Shown here: piece after piece, positions 52,490-62,438 of the stretch
How the letters are laid out: every line of letters begins with the position of its first letter
Position numbering within the stretch: the first letter of the stretch is position 1
DNA from: Marispirochaeta sp963667435
GTDB taxonomy: Bacteria; Spirochaetota; Spirochaetia; JC444; Marispirochaetaceae
NCBI GenBank assembly: GCA_963667435.1
Contig: OY763414.1
Span: forward strand, 3,348,001 to 3,412,000
DNA length: 64,000 bases
Direction of reading: 5' to 3'
Position numbers and translations under genes: made by a program
The notes under the pieces: model-generated
Database searches by the model: none
The model's input: the letters and a program-made list of their open reading frames with translations, nothing else
What the model was told of the DNA's origin: nothing

Positions 52490-53566
52490 ATGAAACAACT
52501 GTTTAAATATATGACTATTGTTCTGTTGTTTACATCGATGCTTTTCTCTCTGGGGGCAGAAGCCGCAAAAGAAACTTCAACTGCCTATACGGTAACAGAT
52601 TCTTTGGGCCGGGAGGTTTCATTTCAGGAAATTCCTTCCCGAATGGTACTTACCGGGAAAGCGGTAATTATGCTGGTGGATGCCCTCTATCTTTTTCCTG
52701 ATGTTGGAGACAGGGTCGTAGCAGTTGGCGTCACCGATCAGGGGCTGGGAGATTTTTTCACTGTGCTTGATCCGGAAGCCGATCAGAAGATCCGGTTGGG
52801 AAAAACAGCAGGCCCCGAAGAGATTCTTGCCAGGAGTCCCGATTGTGTACTGTTAAAATCCTATCTCAGGGATTCCCTGGGAAAGCCGCTGGAAACTGCA
52901 GGTGTCCCGGTTATCTATCTTGATCTGGAGACTCCGCAGCAGTATGAAAGAGATCTGAGGATACTTGGAGATCTACTGCAGCAGCCGGACCGGGCGAATG
53001 AGGTTATTACACTCTTTCAGGACCGAACAGAAAACCTGCGTCAGGTTGTCTCCTGTATTGCTCACCCCTATTCACTTCTGCTTAATGTCAGCAGTCAGGG
53101 AGGAGACACGATTTTCAGTGTACCTCCGAAAGGCTGGATCCAGGGAGACCAGGTTGAACTTGCCGGAGGGATTCCCGTCTGGTATGACGAAGCTTTAAGT
53201 CCCGGCTGGAACAAAGTGAACTTTGAACAGATTGCGAGCTGGAATCCCCAGTCAATCGTGCTGCTTTCCTATCGGGGCAGTACTGCTGAAACTGCAGAGA
53301 AACTTAAAACGGATCCCCTCTGGAAAGATATTCAGGCGGTAAAAGACGGGCGTATTTTTTCCATGCCGGCAGATTTCTACAGCTGGGGCCAGCCGGACAG
53401 CCGATGGATTCTCGGAGCAGAATGGATAGCCACTGCCTACCGGGGTGGTGATCTCGGTGGCAGTTTTATGAAGAATATCTACAGCTTCTTTGGTGATTTC
53501 TACGGTATGTCCCGGGAAAAGGTTTATACGGATATTCTACCCCTGTTGCCGGATCCGCTTTTTTGA
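52490..53566 (+). CDS. ABC importer substrate-binding protein (siderophore/B12/molybdate class)
   Basis: 358 residues with a signal peptide (MTIVLLFTSMLFSLGAEA) and the cluster A-2 bilobed fold: VTDSLGREVSFQEIPSRMV near the start, GPEEILARSPDCVLL, and a long connecting helix. This class binds iron chelates, B12, haem or molybdate/tungstate. The flanking molybdenum genes make an oxyanion such as molybdate a reasonable guess, but the sequence does not prove it. It overlaps the permease gene by 4 bp. Confidence 0.83.
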   Translation: MKQLFKYMTIVLLFTSMLFSLGAEAAKETSTAYTVTDSLGREVSFQEIPSRMVLTGKAVIMLVDALYLFPDVGDRVVAVGVTDQGLGDFFTVLDPEADQKIRLGKTAGPEEILARSPDCVLLKSYLRDSLGKPLETAGVPVIYLDLETPQQYERDLRILGDLLQQPDRANEVITLFQDRTENLRQVVSCIAHPYSLLLNVSSQGGDTIFSVPPKGWIQGDQVELAGGIPVWYDEALSPGWNKVNFEQIASWNPQSIVLLSYRGSTAETAEKLKTDPLWKDIQAVKDGRIFSMPADFYSWGQPDSRWILGAEWIATAYRGGDLGGSFMKNIYSFFGDFYGMSREKVYTDILPLLPDPLF

Positions 53567-54561
53567 CATCAGGCCATCAGCAGCGGAGGAGGCTTGTATT
53601 ACTCAGTCTCCTCTGCACGGGAATTTTTTTCTTGTCCATGCTTCTGGGCCGGTATCCGGAACCCGGTTTTATCTCAATACAGAAGCTCTTTGATGACAGT
53701 CTCGCCCTGAGGATATTCCTCAGATTGCGTATTCCCCGGGTCCTTGCAGCAGCGACTCTGGGCGCAGGACTTGCCATGGGGGGAAGTGCTTTCCAGATGC
53801 TTTTCCGCAATCCTCTGGTGGAGCCGGGATTTCTGGGGGTAACCCAGGGAGCAGGCTTCGGTGCGGCCCTGGCCATTCTGTTGTTTCCGGCAATACCGGG
53901 GTCGGTTCAGCTCTCGGCGATTCTGTTTTCACTTCTTGGTCTGACCCTGAGCTACCGGGTAGCAAATCGCCTGCCCTTTGGTGGATGGATAATCCGAATG
54001 GTTATATCCGGGCTTACTGTTTCCGCGCTATTTACTGCGGCTATCGGGGTAATAAAGTATATGGCGGATCCCCTGTCTCAGCTGCAGGAAATGACTTTCT
54101 GGATGATGGGAGGGCTGGAAGGTATTACCTGGGCTAAAACACTTTCTATGCTGGCAACGGCGTTTCCTGGAATGCTGCTTCTGTTTATTTTTCGCTGGCG
54201 AATTAATATCCTCAGTCTTGATGATATGACTTCTTTCTCCATCGGAGCAAATCCGGCCCGGGAGAGGCTGCTTCTGCTTACTGCCGCATCCATTGTTACC
54301 GCCGGAGTTACTGCTGTAGCGGGTATTATAGGCTGGGTTGGGTTGCTGGTTCCCCATATCGCCCGCCGACTGGTTGGACCGGATGCTCGTGCATCTCTGC
54401 CGGCTTCTGCTCTGATCGGTGCTGTGATGGTGCTTGTATGTGATGATGTTGCCCGTACTCTGATGGTATTTGAAATTCCTCTGGGTATTCTTACCTCCCT
54501 CTCCGGAGCGGGACTTTTCCTGGCCCTCCTCGCATTCGGAAAAGTAAGGTTTCATCGATGA
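53563..54561 (+). CDS. ABC importer permease, FecCD/BtuC family
   Basis: 332 residues with about nine or ten membrane helices. Family motifs: LRIPRVLAAATLGAGLAMGGSAFQMLFRNPLVEPGFLGVTQGAGFGA, and GWVGLLVPHIARRLVGPDAR, the coupling region that contacts the ATPase. It starts inside the binding-protein stop and overlaps the ATPase gene by 4 bp, so all three are coupled. Confidence 0.9.
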   Translation: MTSGHQQRRRLVLLSLLCTGIFFLSMLLGRYPEPGFISIQKLFDDSLALRIFLRLRIPRVLAAATLGAGLAMGGSAFQMLFRNPLVEPGFLGVTQGAGFGAALAILLFPAIPGSVQLSAILFSLLGLTLSYRVANRLPFGGWIIRMVISGLTVSALFTAAIGVIKYMADPLSQLQEMTFWMMGGLEGITWAKTLSMLATAFPGMLLLFIFRWRINILSLDDMTSFSIGANPARERLLLLTAASIVTAGVTAVAGIIGWVGLLVPHIARRLVGPDARASLPASALIGAVMVLVCDDVARTLMVFEIPLGILTSLSGAGLFLALLAFGKVRFHR

Positions 54562-55328
54562 ACGCTGTTGATATTCGTAACATCAGGTTTGCCTATCCGG
54601 GGGAACACACCCTGTTTGAAGATTTTTCACTTTCCATTATAGAGGGAAGGGTTACGGCGCTTCTCGGTCCCAACGGGTCCGGGAAAAGCACGCTCCTGGC
54701 CCTTGTTCTCGGTTTTCTGAATACCGAAACCGGAAACATTCAGATATTCAGCCGGGACTCTTCCGGATACTCCCGGAAGGAGCGGGGAAATATGACCGGC
54801 TTTGTTTCTCAGTCGGGAAAGCTTCCTTTTAATTATTCTGCGGCAGAGTATATTCTTCTGGGTCGTGGTGCGGGGCTTTCAATCTGGGAGCAGCCATCAC
54901 CGCTGGATAAGAGAAAGATTGTTGCAGCAGCAGAACGGGCCGGTGCTGAAGCCCTGCTTGAAAAGAATGTCCAGGAACTGTCCGCCGGAGAGCTGCAGCT
55001 GGTCCAGATTTCCCGGGCATTAGCTCAGGAGCCACGGTTGCTGCTTCTCGATGAGCCGACCAGCCATCTTGATCCTGCCAATGCCCTCAGTATTCTCAAA
55101 CTGCTCCGACAGCTTGCATCCGACGGGGTTACTGTTCTCTATTCCACTCATGATCCTCTGCATGCACGGCAGGCTGCGGATGAAGCTGTGCTTATTAAAA
55201 AGGGGTCGGTACTTACTGCCGGTTCGGTTGCTGATGCGTTAAGCGCGGATAATCTTGAGAAACTCTACGGCATAAAATTCCGGGAAGCGGTATTTGAGTC
55301 GGAAACATTTCCTTTTGCCGGAATGTAA
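54558..55328 (+). CDS. ABC importer ATP-binding protein
   Basis: 256 residues with Walker A GPNGSGKST, Q-loop FVSQSGKLPF, a signature motif reading LSAGELQLVQ (variant of LSGGQ), Walker B LLLLDEPTSHLD and the switch His in STHDP. Third gene of the importer operon. Its stop directly abuts the stop of the opposite-strand GNAT gene with no spacer. Confidence 0.92.
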   Translation: MNAVDIRNIRFAYPGEHTLFEDFSLSIIEGRVTALLGPNGSGKSTLLALVLGFLNTETGNIQIFSRDSSGYSRKERGNMTGFVSQSGKLPFNYSAAEYILLGRGAGLSIWEQPSPLDKRKIVAAAERAGAEALLEKNVQELSAGELQLVQISRALAQEPRLLLLDEPTSHLDPANALSILKLLRQLASDGVTVLYSTHDPLHARQAADEAVLIKKGSVLTAGSVADALSADNLEKLYGIKFREAVFESETFPFAGM

Positions 55329-56120
55329 TTATTTCAGCTTTTTTACCCTGGATGAAATTTTTCTGCGTATCTGAATGCGGTTCATCGGCGGTCCGGAGAT
55401 CATCTCCCGGCCGTCCAGGTAAATGGCGTTACTTATCCCCCATTCGTTCTGATTTTCCCTGCATCCTGTATCGATCTCCTGGAACTGAACAGCATCGCCG
55501 AACTCTGCGGCCACCTCTCTGGTCAGCTCGCTGTGTGCACTCTGCAGAGTACACATCCCGCAGTTGAAGGAGGTTATGGAAACCTTCCCCCGTACTTTCT
55601 CTGGAAGCTTTTTTGGCCTGTCCCATGCGGGTTTTTCAGCATTTTTCGTAAATGGTTTCCACATAAGCAGGGCAATGCCGTTTTTATCAGCTTTGGAATA
55701 TCCGTTTTTTTTGAAATAGGATGCTTTCATCCAGAAAGGCATACTCAAGCCCCAGGCCAGCATGGCATCGGCGCCTCTTTCTCGTGCATCATCTTCGACA
55801 GCTTTCAGCAAGGCTTCCCCCATGCCTGTTTTACGGAAGCTTTTTCTTTTCTTTACCGCAGGAATATACATGCAGTGAATAAAGTACATGTTCTTTACTG
55901 AAGGGAAGTTCAGTTCAGCCGGCGCATACTGGATCATTCCCCTGGGCTCTCCATCATCATCAAGGGAAAGCTTCACTCTCAGACCCTTATCCTGCATTGA
56001 ATGATACCAGTCCCTTTTCCTGGAAATACCCACAGCCCAGTCTTTCCAGTCTTCCGGAGATGTGTACAGACAGCCGAAATATTTTTCCTCTGTGGCCGGA
56101 GAAATATCTGCAATATTCAT
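55329..56120 (-). CDS. GNAT acetyltransferase with C-terminal CxxC (thioredoxin-like) region
   Basis: 263 residues. The first about 165 are GNAT-like, with the acetyl-CoA loop RKTGMGEALLKAVEDDARERGADAM and a FFKKNGY-like YFKKNGYSKAD end. The last about 90 residues carry SFNCGMCTLQSAHSELTREVAAEF, a CxxC motif in a thioredoxin-fold-like context, then QFQEIDTGCREN. The substrate is unknown. It lies 23 bp downstream of the carbamate kinase gene and on the same strand, so co-transcription is possible. Confidence 0.75.
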   Translation of the reverse strand: MNIADISPATEEKYFGCLYTSPEDWKDWAVGISRKRDWYHSMQDKGLRVKLSLDDDGEPRGMIQYAPAELNFPSVKNMYFIHCMYIPAVKKRKSFRKTGMGEALLKAVEDDARERGADAMLAWGLSMPFWMKASYFKKNGYSKADKNGIALLMWKPFTKNAEKPAWDRPKKLPEKVRGKVSITSFNCGMCTLQSAHSELTREVAAEFGDAVQFQEIDTGCRENQNEWGISNAIYLDGREMISGPPMNRIQIRRKISSRVKKLK

Positions 56121-56143
56121 CAGTTACCCCCTGGATATAAGGT

Positions 56144-57085
56144 TTATGGAATAATCTTGGTACCTGCTTTTCCCTCAATGGCTTCTGATAGATGTTCCGG
56201 GTTGGTAATCACGCCGGGCTTGCCTGTGGCGCTGACGAACTCAATCATGGCCTCAATCTTCGGCAGCATACTGCCCTTGCCGAACTGCCCGTCATCGATA
56301 TATTTACGGGCTTCTGCAATGGTAATTGTGCCAAGAGAGCGCCGTTCCGGCCTGGTGTAATCGAGATAGACATGGTCTACTGCGGTGGAAATTATAAACT
56401 CATCTGCACTGATGCTTCGTGCGAGCAGACTTGCGGCAAGGTCTTTGTCGATTACCGCCTCAACCCCCATGTAATGGTCCTGATGGTCCCGGATAACCGG
56501 AATGCCGCCTCCTCCGGCAGCTATTGTTATTGTGCCGCTCTCAATAAGGCTGCGAATAACCTCAAGTTCAAGTATTTCCAATGGACGTGGAGAAGGCACA
56601 ACCCTGCGCCAGCCCCGGTTGGCATCCTCCATTACAGACCAACCGTCCCGCTGCATATGCATGCGGGCTTCTTCCTCGGACATGAATGATCCAATGGGCT
56701 TTGATGGATCCCGGAAGGAAGGGTCATCCTTATCGACCATTACTTCTGTCACCACAGTTGCAACATTGCGGATCTGATGCAGACCGCCAAGCACATTGCG
56801 GATAGCTGTCTGGATGTTATAACCCAGGGCTCCCTGGGTGTCGGCCACACATGAATCCAGAGGAACCATATGCAGCTCTTTCTTGGCCAGTTCGGCCCTG
56901 CGCAGAATGAATCCCACCTGAGGGCCATTACCGTGAACAATGGCAATCTTATGGTCCGATGTAAGGAGGGTTCCCATATTCTTTGCAGTTAGATAGGCTG
57001 CCTCATACTGGGCTGGAACTGTGACATGGCTTGAGTCAGTAATAAATGAATTGCCCCCAAGGGCGATTACTACAGTTTTGCTCAT
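56144..57085 (-). CDS. arcC: Carbamate kinase
   Basis: About 313 residues. Family motifs: VVIALGGNSF at the start, IVHGNGPQVGF, the DKDDP and GWRRVVPSPRPLEI segments, AAGGGGIPVI and EAVIDKDLAASLLA. It transfers phosphate from carbamoyl phosphate to ADP, or the reverse. No ornithine transcarbamylase or arginine deiminase gene is near, while the purine-type hydroxylase cluster is, so it may harvest ATP during purine or allantoin breakdown. I use ATG 57085; the longer frame begins at a TTG. Confidence 0.93.
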   Translation of the reverse strand: MSKTVVIALGGNSFITDSSHVTVPAQYEAAYLTAKNMGTLLTSDHKIAIVHGNGPQVGFILRRAELAKKELHMVPLDSCVADTQGALGYNIQTAIRNVLGGLHQIRNVATVVTEVMVDKDDPSFRDPSKPIGSFMSEEEARMHMQRDGWSVMEDANRGWRRVVPSPRPLEILELEVIRSLIESGTITIAAGGGGIPVIRDHQDHYMGVEAVIDKDLAASLLARSISADEFIISTAVDHVYLDYTRPERRSLGTITIAEARKYIDDGQFGKGSMLPKIEAMIEFVSATGKPGVITNPEHLSEAIEGKAGTKIIP

Positions 57086-57207
57086 CTTTTCAATGTAAAC
57101 CCTAAATGGCAAAATTGAAAAGGAAATATAACAGAATCATAGATGTTCTGTTCTTTTGATTTTTTGGTTATATTAGTGTCTTAATCGTATAAAAGGATCC
57201 TATTGTA

Positions 57208-57765
57208 TTGCAAATGGACAGGGTTATTAATTTTCTATCAGAATGGCTTTCACGCAGCGGTGACCATACCTTCTGGTCCTATGTGATAACTTTCGCATAT
57301 ATTGTCACATTTTTGATGGCATTTGCATATGTGAGACGTGTCCGGGCAGAAGGAAAGCAATATTTCCTGTGGATCTGTATCACCGTCTTTCTGTTTCTTA
57401 TGGGAGTTAACAAACAACTGGATATTCAGACCCTGATACTGATGTCCGGACGATGGTTTGTTTTTGACCTGGGAATCAGGCACTACTGGAGACTTTTTCA
57501 CTATGTGTTCTTTTATGGCCTGATCGGTCTGTTCATGATTGCCGGGATTCTTGTGCTGATAAAAACAGGCAGAGTTATGCTGCGCTCACTTCTGTCCGCA
57601 GCCGGTGTTCTTCTTCTTCTGCTTTTTATTATTATGCGTGCCAATTATATCTATATGCAGCATATTCACAGCCTTGAACTTGCAGGTATCACTTTTATCT
57701 TCGTTGATCTTGTAATCAAATTGAAAACCCCGGATAAAAAATCCCAAGATTTTCTATCAAGGTAA
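57208..57765 (+). CDS. Hypothetical membrane protein
   Basis: 185 residues with about five membrane helices (FWSYVITFAYIVTFLMAFAYV; FLWICITVFLFLMGV; YVFFYGLIGLFMIAGILVLI; SLLSAAGVLLLLLFIIM; ELAGITFIFVDLVIKL). I do not recognise the family. It stands alone, divergent from the carbamate kinase and convergent with the ankyrin gene. Confidence 0.65.
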   Translation: MQMDRVINFLSEWLSRSGDHTFWSYVITFAYIVTFLMAFAYVRRVRAEGKQYFLWICITVFLFLMGVNKQLDIQTLILMSGRWFVFDLGIRHYWRLFHYVFFYGLIGLFMIAGILVLIKTGRVMLRSLLSAAGVLLLLLFIIMRANYIYMQHIHSLELAGITFIFVDLVIKLKTPDKKSQDFLSR

Positions 57766-57788
57766 GACATGGTGGTAGATCTGGCTTA

Positions 57789-60700
57789 TTACTCCTCCAA
57801 CAGGGCTTTAAGAAATCCGATTCCTGTATAGTCGGCAATCTTTGCCGGGGTAAGATCACCCGGCATACTCAGTTTTTCCACAAATCCTGCATCCCGGGGT
57901 ACTTTCCGCATGTATCCGGGGAAGATGGTACTGTGAACATCCCTGCGTGCTCCTTCGGAAACCAGATAGTCGGCAACAATTGTCGCCTGCTCTTCGAAGG
58001 CCAGGAGCAGCAGCGTGCGGCCCCATATATCATGGGACTCAAGGTCGAAATCCGGCATTTCTGCACGGATTTTTTTAAATTCACCCAGATCATCACCAAG
58101 TACCGCGGAGTAGAGTTTCAGCATGATTATATCTGCGTCATTGACCATCTCTGCGTCGTAGGCGGTTTCTTTGTAGCGGTCCATGATATCCGGATCGGCC
58201 CCGTATTTGAGAAGCAGTAAACCAATTTCAATGCCCCGGAAAGGTCCTACCGCATTAAAGAGGGGAGTCTGGAGTACCCTGTTTCTGCAGTTTGGATCCG
58301 CTCCTGCAGATAGAAGGGCATCTACTATCAGGAAAGACATTTCCCGGGTCAGTATACTTGCCTGGTTGACTGCAGTAAGCAGTATCGGAAATCCGTCTGA
58401 ATTTTCTGTGTTGGGATCAGCTCCATCCTTCAGGGCCTTCAATACTTCGCCGTAGTTCATGTAGTGTATGGCATTCACCAGGGCGGCATCCGGCCCGACC
58501 GCGGCCTCTGCTCCGACCTCTTCCAGGAGTATTCGGACTTCATCGCTTTTGGCCAGATCCAGGGCGGTCTCACCGTTTTTGTTCTGCACCGATGCATCGG
58601 CTCCGGCTTTAAGCAGCAGCTCGACGCATTCTCTGCTGTTTACCGCTGCTGCCGCGATAAGCGGAGTTACAAGGCGGTTGGTATCTTTGTCTGCTTCTAT
58701 GTTGGGATTTGCACCCCAGTCCAGGAGCAGGTTGATCATATCAACGTTTCCCTGGGCCGCGGCGGAAATCAGAGGCGTAACACCGTTTGAACTCTGCGGA
58801 TCGACGGAGGCACCAATCTCGATAAAGAACTTTACCGTATCCAGGTTTCCTGCATCTGCAGCAATATGCAGCATGGAGCGGTATTCTCCGATATTGTAAA
58901 ACACCAACTCGTCTGCATCCCGCAGATGGCTGTGACGGATTGTGTCGGTAATAAGGTTTATGTCGCCGGTTTGAATAACATCCCGTATTGTGCTGTTGTA
59001 GAGGGCGTCGCGGTCCGGTCGTGCTCCCTGACCCAGAAGGTAACGGAAGAGTTCATAGTGCCGGTTTTCCAGGGCTTTCTCCAGGGGCTTCACAGGTCCG
59101 GAATCGGTTTCATTTACACTGGCACCCCCGCCGAGAAGGATTTTCACCATCTCCATATTGCCGGCAGCTGCGGCAATCTCGATGGGATACATCCCTTCGG
59201 AGCCGGCTGCATCCGGGTCTGCTCCCTTAACAATCAGAACACCGGTTTTACTCAGATCTCCCGCTTTCACCGCATTCACCAGATCCTCGGCTCCGAAGGG
59301 CTGGTCCGAAGGGTTTACGGCTCCATACCGGGTGAGGAGTTCTCGTATTTCCTGATTATTATCAGGAACAAGTTCTATTGGCAGTTTATTGTCCGCACTT
59401 CTCAAGTTCGGTTCGGCACGGTTATTTAGAAGAAGTCGTACTGCGTCAGTTTGTCCGGCGATGACAGCTTCTCCCAGGGGAGTTGTATGGTCAATGTTAA
59501 CATTCGGTGAAATCCCGACATCAATAAGCCGCTGAATGTATCGAAGTCGTCCAAGATAGGCGGCATAGATCATTGCGGCTTTAGCTCCTTCCTCAATTCC
59601 CGGCCGGACGGTATACCCGGTAAGGAGGGAAAAAAGGGTGTAGTCCTGCTCTTCGACAATTTTTGCCAGAGTAGAACTGCCCAAGTAACTACTGTCTAAA
59701 TCCGCACCTTTCTCGAGGAACAGCCGGCACATGTCAAGGAATTCACCATGGAATTCCCGATATCCTACGCGTATCAGATCGTTCAGCGGTTTCCCCGAAC
59801 TCCGGAGGGCTTTGCTGTAGTCGGATGCGTCCGGGCTGATGGTTTTGCGGCCGGCTTCGGTTTCAAGGAACATTCTCAGCACCCGGGGCCTGCCGAAGGA
59901 GATGGCACAGGAAAACGGGGTATCCATTACGCTGGATCTTTTTCCGGACGAATCGACAATGGGGGCTCCGGCATCCATAAGAATCCGGATAATCTCCATC
60001 TCCTTATCGGTGATCGGTTCCTCCCCGATTATAAGGGAGGATATAGCGGGGGTATTATGGGGGGCCTCGTTGAAGTCCCAGCCGAGGTCGAGAAAATAGC
60101 GGACCGCTTCTGGATTGAAGGAGTAGACGGCTGCTCTGTAGGCCGGTGAAGGGGCTTCCCCTGACCCTGTAAAAGGATCGAATTGTCCTGTCTCCATCAG
60201 TTCGCGGATGACCGGCATGTAGCCTCCGGAGGCTGCTGGATCCAAAATGTTCTGTCCCTGGAATTCCATTGCCAGATACGCTTCCGGTTGGGCTTTCTTT
60301 CGGTAATATTCGATGATCTCTTTGTCGCCGGTTGAAAGGGCGTTCCAGAAGGCATTTGTGTAATTGTAGTCAACCTCGGGATGGTCGGCATAAATCTTCT
60401 GTGTAACATCAAAAAGGCCGTAACAAAAGCAGTGGCGGGATACTATATTAGGATCGTACTCCGCTCCCTTTTCCATAAGGTAGAGCATGGCTTCCCGGCT
60501 CCCGGAAATCATAGCACTGTTAAGGGCGGATTTTCCCCAGGGGTCGGGAGTGTTGATATCCATTCCGTTGTCCAGACAGAGCTGGATAATCCCGGGGAGG
60601 TTTCCCTCCGCCGCAGCATGCAGCAGCCCGGGGCCCCGTTTGCTGTGAATAAAGATATCCTCTCCGTGATTCAGAAAAAACCTCACCAGTTCTTCATTGC

Positions 60701-61175
60701 CTGCACGGGCGGCTTTCAGTATCAGTGGATAGTCGCCTCCCAGGAACTCTTCCGGGAATGATTCGCTCCAGGAATTTTCCAGGGTTTTGAATTCCTGCAG
60801 AGTCAGATCGTCAAAACCGGAGTAGAGGGCAGTATCGATAGTATCCTTATCCACAGTTATGGATGCGCCGTTTTCAAGAAGCATTTCTACCATTGCACGG
60901 TTACCGGCAGACATGGCTGTTGCGACAGCACGTCTATCCATAACAAAATCAATGGAATAGTAGTTTTCATCGCCCGATTCCTCACGCAGCAATTCTTCCG
61001 GAAGAACATTTGGATTGGCTCCTTCCTTGAGGAGCTGTCTCGCCGCGATAATGTCTTCCCTGGCCACGGCATAGTTGAAGTCGAACTGTCGGGCTGCTGC
61101 CTCTCTGTCCAGGGCCAGGGAGGGGATCGAAAAGCAGAGAAGTAAGAGTATTGCTGCAGAGATTTTCCGGTTCAT
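57789..61175 (-). CDS. Very large exported ankyrin-repeat protein
   Basis: About 1,128 residues. Signal peptide (AAILLLLCFSIPSLA) followed by some twenty or more ankyrin repeats over nearly the whole length, clearest in the second half (GVTPLISAAAQGNVDMINLLLDWGANPN; TPLFNAVG; GETALDLAKSDEVRILLEEVG). Ankyrin repeats bind proteins. With a signal peptide it should act in the periplasm, at the surface or outside the cell. ATG 61175 has GGGAAA upstream and places the signal first. It is the last gene of a minus-strand run with unknown exported proteins. Confidence 0.88.
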   Translation of the reverse strand: MNRKISAAILLLLCFSIPSLALDREAAARQFDFNYAVAREDIIAARQLLKEGANPNVLPEELLREESGDENYYSIDFVMDRRAVATAMSAGNRAMVEMLLENGASITVDKDTIDTALYSGFDDLTLQEFKTLENSWSESFPEEFLGGDYPLILKAARAGNEELVRFFLNHGEDIFIHSKRGPGLLHAAAEGNLPGIIQLCLDNGMDINTPDPWGKSALNSAMISGSREAMLYLMEKGAEYDPNIVSRHCFCYGLFDVTQKIYADHPEVDYNYTNAFWNALSTGDKEIIEYYRKKAQPEAYLAMEFQGQNILDPAASGGYMPVIRELMETGQFDPFTGSGEAPSPAYRAAVYSFNPEAVRYFLDLGWDFNEAPHNTPAISSLIIGEEPITDKEMEIIRILMDAGAPIVDSSGKRSSVMDTPFSCAISFGRPRVLRMFLETEAGRKTISPDASDYSKALRSSGKPLNDLIRVGYREFHGEFLDMCRLFLEKGADLDSSYLGSSTLAKIVEEQDYTLFSLLTGYTVRPGIEEGAKAAMIYAAYLGRLRYIQRLIDVGISPNVNIDHTTPLGEAVIAGQTDAVRLLLNNRAEPNLRSADNKLPIELVPDNNQEIRELLTRYGAVNPSDQPFGAEDLVNAVKAGDLSKTGVLIVKGADPDAAGSEGMYPIEIAAAAGNMEMVKILLGGGASVNETDSGPVKPLEKALENRHYELFRYLLGQGARPDRDALYNSTIRDVIQTGDINLITDTIRHSHLRDADELVFYNIGEYRSMLHIAADAGNLDTVKFFIEIGASVDPQSSNGVTPLISAAAQGNVDMINLLLDWGANPNIEADKDTNRLVTPLIAAAAVNSRECVELLLKAGADASVQNKNGETALDLAKSDEVRILLEEVGAEAAVGPDAALVNAIHYMNYGEVLKALKDGADPNTENSDGFPILLTAVNQASILTREMSFLIVDALLSAGADPNCRNRVLQTPLFNAVGPFRGIEIGLLLLKYGADPDIMDRYKETAYDAEMVNDADIIMLKLYSAVLGDDLGEFKKIRAEMPDFDLESHDIWGRTLLLLAFEEQATIVADYLVSEGARRDVHSTIFPGYMRKVPRDAGFVEKLSMPGDLTPAKIADYTGIGFLKALLEE

Positions 61176-61221
61176 GGTTTCCCTTTTCTGTAAGATTATT
61201 CGTATATCCATAATGCGGTTG

Positions 61222-62415
61222 TTACAACTTTTCCTTTTCCATGCTCACAAGCACATAGGCAGTTTGTGTTTTTTCATCATAGAGACTTTCCATAACTGTA
61301 TACATAAGCTCTTCCCGGGATGTTTCTTCTATACTTTGTTGAACCCGGCTGATGTCGTCCTGTTGGGAAGTCATTGAACTTGCCTGAATACTGACACGCA
61401 TCTGGTTCGCCAGTACAGCGGCTGCAATGGTTTCAGCCATCTGAAGAGCTTTTTCCCTGTCCGGCAGAGTGCGGCAGCCTGCCCCGTAAATCCGGTTCTC
61501 CTCCACAGGGGGAGATAAAAACCATGCAGGATAGGGTATATCAGAAGCTGTCCGGTCGATTTCCTCCCGCAGGCGGACTTTGAAATCAGCATAGCTGTTA
61601 TCATTCAGAGAACTGATCTCCTGGGTATTCAATACCCTTCCGCTAAAAGACTCCCCCGGTTTTTCCTGCTGATCCCGGTTCATGGCATAATCGTTATAGA
61701 AAGAGATCTGAATACCACTCTCTTTAGTGATTCTTCCTTCGGTTGAAATTACGGCATTGTGAACGGCTTGAATTATCGGAGGTGCGCCGTTTTGTCCGGT
61801 AATGACTTCCGTGGAGAGATCGAAATATGAGGAGAATGTCCCGTCAGGGCCAATTAGAATAGGCCATCCCTGATAGGCGGATTCTGTATCCTCTTCATTC
61901 TTAAGGATGATAAAACCGTCCTGCATAGAAGCTGTCAGCTGGTTGCCATCGTTATCCTCTAACAGAAAAACCGTACAGTTCTCCATTCGGGCTTTATCTC
62001 CCCGGTCGATCCTTTCCAGGATTCCGCGGCTTTCGGAATATTTCAGCTGATCATGGAACCCGATATAGCCTTCCCAGTGGAACTCTCCCGACTCTCTATT
62101 GTAGAAGCCGGTTACCGTCGGGTTTGACGGGCAGGAGATTTCTCCCTTTCTGCTGATACTGAAGCCCAGCAGTTCCACCGGATCCAGATAACTGTCATCT
62201 TCCATTTCCAGGACAATACCCTTGTAGGTTTCGATGGAGTTCTGCCGGATATCCAGCCCCATGGCACGGTACTGTGCCTCCAGTTCAGGAAAACTGGATG
62301 TCTTGGTATAGCTTAAGAGATAGAACCCGTCGGGAATTGCCCGGAGGGGAAGCATTGAAGCTGTCAGCAGCAGGATAAGAACGACCATGTATTTTAAAGT
62401 AGGTTTTTTCATCAT
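61222..62415 (-). CDS. Exported protein with C-terminal LPP20-like domain
   Basis: 397 residues with a signal peptide (YMVVLILLLTASMLPLRA). The middle is not recognised. The C-terminal 130 residues (PAWFLSPPVEENRIYGAGCRTLPDREKALQMAETIAAAVLANQMRVSI) match the pattern of LPP20/LPP-type domains that begin PxWF and include GxG...A...A. It lies 46 bp upstream of the ankyrin gene start and is probably co-transcribed with it. Confidence 0.6.
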   Translation of the reverse strand: MMKKPTLKYMVVLILLLTASMLPLRAIPDGFYLLSYTKTSSFPELEAQYRAMGLDIRQNSIETYKGIVLEMEDDSYLDPVELLGFSISRKGEISCPSNPTVTGFYNRESGEFHWEGYIGFHDQLKYSESRGILERIDRGDKARMENCTVFLLEDNDGNQLTASMQDGFIILKNEEDTESAYQGWPILIGPDGTFSSYFDLSTEVITGQNGAPPIIQAVHNAVISTEGRITKESGIQISFYNDYAMNRDQQEKPGESFSGRVLNTQEISSLNDNSYADFKVRLREEIDRTASDIPYPAWFLSPPVEENRIYGAGCRTLPDREKALQMAETIAAAVLANQMRVSIQASSMTSQQDDISRVQQSIEETSREELMYTVMESLYDEKTQTAYVLVSMEKEKL

Positions 62416-62438
62416 CTGTAATGTTCCCCTTTTTTAAT

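Noticed and set aside
54028..54555. A 175-residue minus-strand frame inside the importer permease
   Set aside because: Antisense shadow of a GC-biased membrane gene; no recognisable protein features.
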